Under the pieces are notes generated by a model. That model had not been told where the DNA came from. It ran no database searches and saw only the letters and a list, made by a program, of their open reading frames with translations. A program made the translations under genes and the position numbers. This document shows, one piece after another, positions 57,905 through 64,000 of a stretch of DNA of 64,000 nt. Origin of the DNA: Hortaea werneckii. Taxonomy: Eukaryota > Ascomycota > Dothideomycetes > Mycosphaerellales > Teratosphaeriaceae. Where the stretch lies: assembly GCA_037044905.1 (NCBI GenBank), contig JBAOKB010000020.1, forward strand, positions 744,001 through 808,000. The letters run 5' to 3'. Each line of letters opens with the position of its first letter. Position 1 is the stretch's first letter.

Positions 57905-59809
57905 TCAATGCAAATTCTCAATGGGCGGAGGCACCCCCATTACCCTCTCCCGCTCGGGACTCGCCTTCCGCTTCCTCTTCAACAAACAGTACTCTCCCCA
58001 GACCCTCTTCATCCGCTCAGGCACAAACGGTAGATCCGGAACCCATAGCGTCCTGCCCAGCACAGTCGTGCTGAACCCATCCAAAAATGGCAGACACCCG
58101 GCTCTCTCCCACGTGCCCTCGTCACTTGCATAACTCGGCTCAAGCGTCGTCGTCTCCGTCGAAGGCAACTGTGAATCCACAACAAAGGCACAATGTTTTA
58201 CTTCAGTATACTTGCCCACATCCTCGATATTCTCATCATTCATTCCCGGCGGGATAAGCCATGCTCCGGGAAAGAGTCCAAAGCCTGATCCCGCCTCGCT
58301 GAATTCGCCAGGCAACAGACCAGAGAATTCGGATTTGACGAATTTGGCGCGGACGCCGTCTGGGAGGAAGTAGTGGGAAGGGAAGCGGTACCATTCCTTC
58401 CCCAGGCACACAAAATCATCGAGCTTAGCTCCTCCGATAGTGGCAGAGTCGTTGTGGAGGGGTTTATAGACGTTAAGTGGGGCGTTATAAGCTGTGATGG
58501 TGCCTGCGATACGAAGTCCTGAGAGTACGAAGCTGGCAAGGCAGAAGAGGAGAAGGCCGCCCAAGCGAAGCTGGAAGGGAATCTTGGCCACAAAGTCTTT
58601 GGGGTCAGTAGAGTTGATGTTGCCGAGGATGATGTGGAGGGAGATGGCAGCGTTGACAGCTAGAGCTGGGTAGGCAGGGTACATGAAGCGCTCTTCCTTG
58701 TGAGGCTGAAGGGTGAAGATGGCCAGCCAGAGGTAGAAAGGCGAAAGGAAGGTGATACTTCTGAAGTAGCTAGCGCGTGTGTTGCCTTTCATCCTAAACG
58801 TGTGCTGCAGGACCAAGAGCGGCATTGAGATCAGAGCGAGTAGGAACCAGACATGGAAGTTGAGAGACAGGTTCCTCAGATAGAAGTGCCATGGCTCCGT
58901 GCCGTACAAGTCCGGGCCGCCTTTGGAGGAGAAGATGTTGTAGGCGACAATGTTCCAAGGGACGATCTGCGTCTTCTTGTAGAAAAAGGCATCGGCCATG
59001 GTTTGCACAAACATGATCAGAAGCGTTCGCGTGATGCCGTCCACTACACGCCAGAACAACTTCACCATGCCCTCTCCGTCGGAAAGCACACCCATTGAGA
59101 ATTCCTCGAACAGAAAGGGCGCGCTCAGCGCCGCAGCGAAGGGCCAGCCTAACGTGCCAGCGATGCCAAACATCCAGATCCCTTGGGCGGTTCTCAGCCC
59201 ACCACGCCAGTCCATGAAGCCAGCAATGCCGAGCGTCACAAAGTACATGGCAAAGCTACTAGGGAGGTAGGAGATGCTGGCATGCCACATGCCAGGACTA
59301 CTCGCCATGACGAAGAGGAAAGTCAGGCCAATGCGCGGGTTGAGCGCGGCATTGATCTTACTGAACAGCCGCGCCTCGCAGAGCGCACACACGAAGCCGA
59401 GTACCAGACGCAGGAAGTAGAATTCGGCGGATTTGCCCAACCCGAGCACTTTTACAGGCAGCGTGACAAGGGCGTGTAGGCCTACATAGGCCCAGGAGCG
59501 GATGGCGTACTCCGGGCTGTACTCCCATGTCTGGAAGCCATGGCCGTGGGTGAGGTAGTGAGTCGGCTCCCAGTAGTTGAATGTCTCATCGCAGTCCTGG
59601 ATGGGATGGTAGAGTGCTGCGGCTGCATGGGCGGCAAACAGCACTGCAAATGCAATACGGGGGTTGAGCTGGAAAGGTGGCGTCTTCGGCGGTTGGGGGC
59701 GGTATCGCGGTTGCTGTTGCTGTTGCTGCTGCTTGTCGTTGGCCTTGGCTACATTGGCGGGCGGTTTGAAGCGTTGCCGCATGTTGCTGTCATTGGAGGA
59801 GGCCGCCAT
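57905..59809 (-). CDS. ALG9: alpha-1,2-mannosyltransferase ALG9
   Basis: Single exon, 634 aa. It is an ER-membrane glycosyltransferase (GT22) that adds the seventh and ninth mannose to the dolichol-linked N-glycan precursor from dolichol-phosphate mannose. The first lumenal loop holds the GT22 motif HPIQDCDETFNYWEPTHYL and then GFQTWEYSPEYAIRSWAY. Further conserved parts are SYLPSSFAMYFV, GWPFAAALSAPFL, FYKKTQIVPWNIVAYNIF and HKEERFMYPAYP. Multiple membrane segments are present throughout. A short poly-Gln stretch lies in the cytosolic N-terminus. ALG12 and PIG-B are related but lack this combination. The start is the first ATG. It is divergent from NAF1. Confidence 0.93.
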   Translation of the reverse strand: MAASSNDSNMRQRFKPPANVAKANDKQQQQQQQPRYRPQPPKTPPFQLNPRIAFAVLFAAHAAAALYHPIQDCDETFNYWEPTHYLTHGHGFQTWEYSPEYAIRSWAYVGLHALVTLPVKVLGLGKSAEFYFLRLVLGFVCALCEARLFSKINAALNPRIGLTFLFVMASSPGMWHASISYLPSSFAMYFVTLGIAGFMDWRGGLRTAQGIWMFGIAGTLGWPFAAALSAPFLFEEFSMGVLSDGEGMVKLFWRVVDGITRTLLIMFVQTMADAFFYKKTQIVPWNIVAYNIFSSKGGPDLYGTEPWHFYLRNLSLNFHVWFLLALISMPLLVLQHTFRMKGNTRASYFRSITFLSPFYLWLAIFTLQPHKEERFMYPAYPALAVNAAISLHIILGNINSTDPKDFVAKIPFQLRLGGLLLFCLASFVLSGLRIAGTITAYNAPLNVYKPLHNDSATIGGAKLDDFVCLGKEWYRFPSHYFLPDGVRAKFVKSEFSGLLPGEFSEAGSGFGLFPGAWLIPPGMNDENIEDVGKYTEVKHCAFVVDSQLPSTETTTLEPSYASDEGTWERAGCLPFLDGFSTTVLGRTLWVPDLPFVPERMKRVWGEYCLLKRKRKASPERERVMGVPPPIENLH

Positions 59810-60171
59810 TGTGCAGCAGATGGAATGTGTCTATAGGTTGCACGTATGGGCGATGTCCAGAATTCGATTGATGGATTAATGAAATGGGGGATGGTATAAT
59901 TGATTCTGATATACTGTAAATTGGCAGTTGGCGTGACGCGAACCCGACCGTTCGGCGTCGGGAGCCGTGGGAGACGCGCGCTGAATGACGTCAGGGCCCA
60001 AAGGGAATTTTTGAGACGCGTGCACGAGCCCACTGAGCGATTGGGCCGAGCTTGAAGATTGATTGATTGATTGATCGGTACCTGAAGGTGTTGGAGATTT
60101 CACCCGCTGTCCCTTCACGCCATTCACCACACCTCCACCCAATCCTACGCTCAACTCCACTCGCGCCATCG
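59810..60171. promoter_or_regulatory. bidirectional ALG9-NAF1 promoter
   Basis: 362 bases between divergent starts. It has a perfect CRE palindrome TGACGTCA at 59986-59993 and a (GATT)n run at about 60057-60074. Confidence 0.6.
59986..59993. promoter_or_regulatory. CRE palindrome TGACGTCA
   Basis: Exact consensus for ATF/CREB-type bZIP factors, between ALG9 (177 bases upstream of its start) and NAF1 (179 bases upstream of its start). Confidence 0.5.
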
Positions 60172-62718
60172 ATGGATCTGGACAAGCAGCCTGATCCGTC
60201 GTCCCTCGAGGTCACCGAGCCCGACGAAGCGCGTCCGGCAAAGCGCGTCCGCCTTGACGGCGCCCTCGATGTCACGGAGGAGGTACAGGAGGAGATCATG
60301 GATGACAAAGGGGGAGACGTCGTTGATGGTAAGTCAGAGACTGTAGACACAGAGCCGTCGAGAGTGGAGCAGCGAGCAGCGTGGCCGAGCGACGCAGAGC
60401 AGCCGAGTATGGATGAGCCAGATGTGCCCAACCCGACACGCGAGATCGCCGAGCCTCCGAGCACCGGACTGGTGCCGCAATCGGTTCCGAACGAGCAGAA
60501 GAATCAGCAGGAAGTGGAGGAGGATAGCAAGAAAGAGCAGCACAAGCAGGATGAGCTGCCAGAGGGCGTGCCGCCAGAAGCCGTGGCAGATGAGAATGCA
60601 GACCTGGTCCCCGAGGGTAGGGAGCCTAATGCGGCGGATGAGCCGTCCGTTCGCATGCTGCAGGAGACTTCAGGTGTGAACGGCGACCCGGACGCGAACG
60701 TGCAGATTGAGGCTGCTGCTGGGCAAACTACCTCTTCAGGCGAGATTGTGCAGCCAGTCGAGAACTCCGCGAGTATACAACGCCAGCAAAACGAAGCTCT
60801 GCAAGGCGATAATGGCGAAACAGGTCAGGTTATCGACGGCGGTGAGCAAGATCAGCAGGCCGCAGGGGCCGAGGACGCAAGTGCAGGTCTTCTGTCGTTA
60901 CTTGAGGCGAAGCCGGAGCCGACGAAGCCTACCGAAGACGCTGAGTTCATGGCCGCGGCCGCAGCTCAAAAAGGCGAGGGAGATGCAGAATGGCAGTTTG
61001 ACCCCTCGGACGCCGAATCCTCTGACTCCTCCGACAGCGACAGCTCCTCCGACTCGTCCTCCGACGCTAGCAGCGAAGAGAACTATGAGATGATGGACCC
61101 AGCTACCGTGGCCAAGATCCTGATGTCTGGAGAGGGTGACGACGATGGCGGAAACAAGAAGGGCGGCGGTGGGGCAGACAGCCAACCCAGAACCACGAAC
61201 GAGGTCAAAGAAGAGGTGGTGCCCAAGCCAGACGTCACGATTACTCAAACTACCAAGATTACGGAGCTTGGTACAGTCGAGCACAGCGTGGACAACATGA
61301 TCCTCATTAAGGGCGCCGCACCCCCGAATCAGGACTATAACGTCCTCGAGCCAGGCTCGGTGCTCTGTAACGAGAAGCGCGAAGTCATTGGTGCGGTGAG
61401 CGATACTATCGGCAAGGTCCAAGAGCCAATGTACAGCGTTTCCTTCACCAATGCGAAAGAGATCGAGGACCTGGGTCTCCAGTTCGGTGCGAAGGTCTTC
61501 TACGTGGATGAGCATAGCCAGACGACCTTCACTCAGCCACTGAGGAACATGAAGTTCACGGATGCAAGTAACATCCACGATGAGGAGGTGGGAGAGGACG
61601 AAATGGAGTTCTCCGACGATGAGAAGGAAGCCGAGTACAAGAAAGCCAAGAATCTAGCCAAAAAGGAGAAAAACGCCGCAAGGCAAGGGCTACCGGCGCA
61701 CCTCAAGGGATATCCGGGCATTAGTGATCCCACACAAGTCCCGTATGGCGCCGGCTTGAGTTACGATGATAATGATGAGGAGGAAGAGGGCTACAATCCG
61801 TTGAAGAGACCGGACAACTTGAGCCAGCTCATGGCTGCAGGTGGTCCACCCCCAGCAATGAGGGGCGGCTTTCCTCGTGGCGCACGCGGTGGCGGAAGAG
61901 CCAGAGGCGACAGAGGACGTGGTAGAGGCGATCGCAGGGGCAGGGGCAGAGGTGGCGGGTTCAATCAGGATCGTGGCGGCGGTCAGCGTGGCGGGAGAGG
62001 CGGGTTTCGTGGTGACTTCCAACAGAATGCACAGCGAGGTAATGCGCACTCTCACCCGCACGGTTACAACGGTCCTCCGCAACAGCAGTTCCAGCCCACT
62101 GGCGGATATCAAGCTCCTGTCGCTCAGTATCAGCAGCCGCAGCAGCAAGGGTATCCTCCTTATGGCGCCTACCCAAACCCAGCTCACCAGCAACAGCAGC
62201 ATCCGGAAACTTACCAGTTCAACGGCTACACGTTCCAGTATGGGAACGCTCCCCCTGCGCAAGCGCCGGCCCCGCACCAGCAGTGGTACGGTCAACAAGC
62301 CTCGCAGCAGAGTACTCAGCCTCAGCAGCAGACCGAGCAGCAGCAGCCAACGGCGGCGAATGCGTATTACAACTCCAATTACTACCAGCAACAGCAGCAA
62401 TGGCAAGCACAGTATGGTGCGTACTACGGGTGGCCACCCGGCTGGCAGCAAGGATACCCGCCGGCAGGCGCCCAACAGCAGCAAACGTCGACTGGTGCGG
62501 CATCGACGCAGCAAAACACCGCGACTGGTACGGCCGCAACGCAGCAGAACACCGCGACTGGTACGGCCGCAACGCAGCAGCAAGCTCCGACGGATACGGC
62601 GCCGACCCAGCAGCAGCAGCAGTATCCAACGGGTACGGCGCCAACGCCAGAACAGCAGCAATACTTACAGTATCTCTTGCAGACGATGGGCGGTGGTGCT
62701 GGTGGCGCGGGGCAGTAG
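60172..62718 (+). CDS. NAF1: H/ACA snoRNP assembly factor NAF1
   Basis: Single exon, 848 aa from the first ATG (MDLDKQPDPSSLEV). It is a nuclear chaperone that loads H/ACA snoRNPs before exchange with Gar1. The N-terminal 360 residues are acidic and disordered with a Ser/Asp tract (SDSSDSDSSSDSSSD). The Gar1/Naf1 beta-barrel follows at about 365-460: NMILIKGAAPPNQDYNVLEPGSVLCNE and EVIGAVSDTIGKVQEPMYSVSF, then GAKVFYVDEHSQTTF. Next come a charged linker (EEVGEDEMEFSDDEKEAEYKK), the GAGLSYDDNDEEEE segment and an RGG-rich region (GGFPRGARGGGRARGDRGRG). The C-terminus is Gln/Pro/Tyr-rich, prion-like, with an exact 33-base tandem duplication. Confidence 0.93.
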   Translation: MDLDKQPDPSSLEVTEPDEARPAKRVRLDGALDVTEEVQEEIMDDKGGDVVDGKSETVDTEPSRVEQRAAWPSDAEQPSMDEPDVPNPTREIAEPPSTGLVPQSVPNEQKNQQEVEEDSKKEQHKQDELPEGVPPEAVADENADLVPEGREPNAADEPSVRMLQETSGVNGDPDANVQIEAAAGQTTSSGEIVQPVENSASIQRQQNEALQGDNGETGQVIDGGEQDQQAAGAEDASAGLLSLLEAKPEPTKPTEDAEFMAAAAAQKGEGDAEWQFDPSDAESSDSSDSDSSSDSSSDASSEENYEMMDPATVAKILMSGEGDDDGGNKKGGGGADSQPRTTNEVKEEVVPKPDVTITQTTKITELGTVEHSVDNMILIKGAAPPNQDYNVLEPGSVLCNEKREVIGAVSDTIGKVQEPMYSVSFTNAKEIEDLGLQFGAKVFYVDEHSQTTFTQPLRNMKFTDASNIHDEEVGEDEMEFSDDEKEAEYKKAKNLAKKEKNAARQGLPAHLKGYPGISDPTQVPYGAGLSYDDNDEEEEGYNPLKRPDNLSQLMAAGGPPPAMRGGFPRGARGGGRARGDRGRGRGDRRGRGRGGGFNQDRGGGQRGGRGGFRGDFQQNAQRGNAHSHPHGYNGPPQQQFQPTGGYQAPVAQYQQPQQQGYPPYGAYPNPAHQQQQHPETYQFNGYTFQYGNAPPAQAPAPHQQWYGQQASQQSTQPQQQTEQQQPTAANAYYNSNYYQQQQQWQAQYGAYYGWPPGWQQGYPPAGAQQQQTSTGAASTQQNTATGTAATQQNTATGTAATQQQAPTDTAPTQQQQQYPTGTAPTPEQQQYLQYLLQTMGGGAGGAGQ
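62515..62580 (+). repeat. exact 33-base tandem repeat in NAF1
   Basis: Two identical 33-base units (62515-62547 and 62548-62580) encoding NTATGTAATQQ twice; a diverged copy precedes and another follows. Confidence 0.9.
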
Positions 62719-63352
62719 TATGACCACCGTCGCTAAACACGCCATCTTGCGCATCGATCTCGAAGTCTTGAAGTAGGCTGTCGCGATTGGTTATACGATC
62801 CTGAATGCAAAAGTGTAAGATAAGAAGGTCGAGAGGAGGAAACTTTTCATGGCGGAAGCGAGATGTAAGATAGCAAGACATACGGAAAGTGAGGATGGAA
62901 GGACGGGAAGATGAATGCTACGCATCGTAGCGATGATGATAAGATACGATCTCTGATATAGGTAAGACCTCTCTCTCTGTTGAACAGAGTTGAGGCGATA
63001 TCAAATCGAAATCAACCTTTGCAATCCGAAGCTCCCCAAATAAAGCCCGTGAACATTGAGTGATGTCGTCGTGGCTTGCAATATTCTTCAGACGATGCCC
63101 ATACAAAGAAGTAAGCCCCCTTTGCTCGCCATAATTGTTGCTGTGAAATCGAATCGGTTCTTCGAAGAAACGGTCATTAATTTTACCTTTAATGCCGCGG
63201 TACAATAGTCCAAAAAAAAAAAAATTCCACAACGCCTTCCCCCCTTTCGCCATCGCTAAAACCCAGGATACAACAAATGTACAGTAAGATGGAAACGAGA
63301 GCCCATGGCTTTAAGAAAAGAACGATGGGCGTCTCTCTTAGTGACTCCATCC
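62719..63352. other. 3' region of NAF1
   Basis: 634 bases with a run of 13 A at 63212-63224. The minus-strand frame 62918-63253 is AT-biased and unconvincing. No gene is seen. Confidence 0.35.
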
Positions 63353-63577
63353 CTACCTCCGGTGAGGTGGTCCGAACCCAAACGCGGACGCCGGTCGTGA
63401 GTCCAGCGGCGAAGGGGGCGGCGGCGCCGTCTCGTCCTGTTGGACGACGCGCAGCGAGAGGTTGTTGCGCGGCTTGCTGGCCGAGGCCTTGAAGGCTTGG
63501 TGGATGTCGTGCGTGGAGAAGGAGTCGTTGCGGGGGAGCTGGGCGCGGGCCGTGGGCATGGGCATTGAGTCGGTCAT
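63353..63577 (-). CDS. tentative small protein of unknown function
   Basis: 74 aa from the ATG of MTDSMPMPTARAQLPRNDSF. It has a polar helix-forming stretch (STHDIHQAFKASASK) and a Pro-rich C-terminus (APPPPSPLDSRPASAFGFGPPHRR). The upstream leader is pyrimidine/CAA-rich on the coding strand (CACCACAACCACCACAATG), typical of an expressed fungal gene. A possible donor at the very end (GGAGGTAGGG) could add a further exon. No family is recognised. Confidence 0.45.
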   Translation of the reverse strand: MTDSMPMPTARAQLPRNDSFSTHDIHQAFKASASKPRNNLSLRVVQQDETAPPPPSPLDSRPASAFGFGPPHRR

Positions 63578-64000
63578 TGTGGTGGTTGTGGTGAGGTTGG
63601 TAGTAGTTGTTGTGTGGAGATGGAAGTGAGAGTAGTCTGTGGGTGTGACTACGTCTTTTTTTGCTGTCGGTGACGACGAGTGGCTTGACTTTGGTTGGGA
63701 TGCGTAGAGTCTTTGTGTGTGCGGGTTTGGGCTGAGAACTTGAGACAGATGACTTTCAAGTGGCACCAAATGGCAATAGTAGTATGAGTGTTTAGTGGTA
63801 AATTGGGACTATGGACTGGAGAAGGAATCCGGAAGAGATATGCGACGAGACAGAAGATTATATACCGCAAGATGCGTTGTCACCCCCTTACCTCAGCACT
63901 GTCCACGGTACACCTAATATGGTGAGATCCATGATGTGTCGCTCCGTATCGGCGGGAAAGCTTGGAAGTCTGGAAGGGAAAAACCAAACATCCATGGATG
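63578..64000. other. right edge of window
   Basis: 423 bases, presumably leader and promoter of the tentative small gene. Nothing else is seen. Confidence 0.3.

Noticed and set aside
60898..61578. 226-codon minus-strand frame opposite NAF1
   Set aside because: Antisense shadow of the NAF1 acidic and Gar1-like regions.
61690..62661. 323-codon minus-strand frame rich in Leu and Arg
   Set aside because: It is the complement of the RGG- and Gln-rich repeats of NAF1; its composition is explained by those codons.
62918..63253. 111-codon minus-strand frame downstream of NAF1
   Set aside because: Starts beside a 13-A run, is AT-biased and unlike any family; likely 3'-UTR sequence.

Overview
The window comes from the nuclear genome of a filamentous ascomycete (Pezizomycotina), most likely a Dothideomycete. 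The evidence is short introns of about 51-147 bases with GT..AG ends and CTAAC/CTGAC-like branch sites, a divergent histone H4-H3 pair with introns early in both genes, fungal-only families (SSR4, BLI-3, JHD1 with a zinc-cluster tail), and a transposon wrecked by repeat-induced point mutation (RIP). The species assignment is inference. No tRNA, rRNA or CRISPR was seen. Every spliced model below was built by hand from splice sites and keeps frame throughout, but none has transcript support.

Layout. 0-13 kb: RAD54 (+), a BLI-3-like flavin protein (-), a TRK potassium transporter (+), the splicing factor SF3B6/p14 (-) and a JHD1-type PHD/JmjC histone demethylase (+). 14.6-19.7 kb: a small GPI-anchored wall protein (+), an EMP70/TM9SF protein (-) and a SET-domain protein (+). 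21-24.5 kb: a small basic protein of unknown function (+), an alpha/beta hydrolase (-) and a short-chain dehydrogenase (-). 24.6-29.5 kb: a 4.87 kb AT-rich relic with 31-base terminal inverted repeats, sitting between the divergent SDR and PC4/SUB1 genes. 30.5-32.7 kb: two diverged tandem paralogues of a family I do not recognise. 33.7-39.2 kb: a hydantoinase-DUF917 fusion (-) divergent from an NCS1 nucleobase/hydantoin permease (+). 40.8-41.6 kb: RAS2 (-), with a long gene-free microsatellite-rich stretch upstream. 45.5-50 kb: SSR4 (-) and a HAD dehalogenase (-). 50.6-52 kb: histones H4 (-) and H3 (+). 52.9-57.5 kb: an Mpv17 protein (+), EXO5 (+) and a membrane-anchored DUF3445 protein (-). 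57.9-62.7 kb: ALG9 (-) and NAF1 (+), divergent. 63.4 kb: a tentative small ORF (-).

Most genes are single-copy housekeeping genes for DNA repair, chromatin, splicing, secretion and glycosylation, with no functional theme. The parts that stand out are the hydantoinase/permease pair, which looks like an uptake-and-hydrolysis unit for cyclic ureides; the tandem paralogues of unknown function; and the RIP-inactivated element lodged in what was probably a ~0.3 kb bidirectional promoter.
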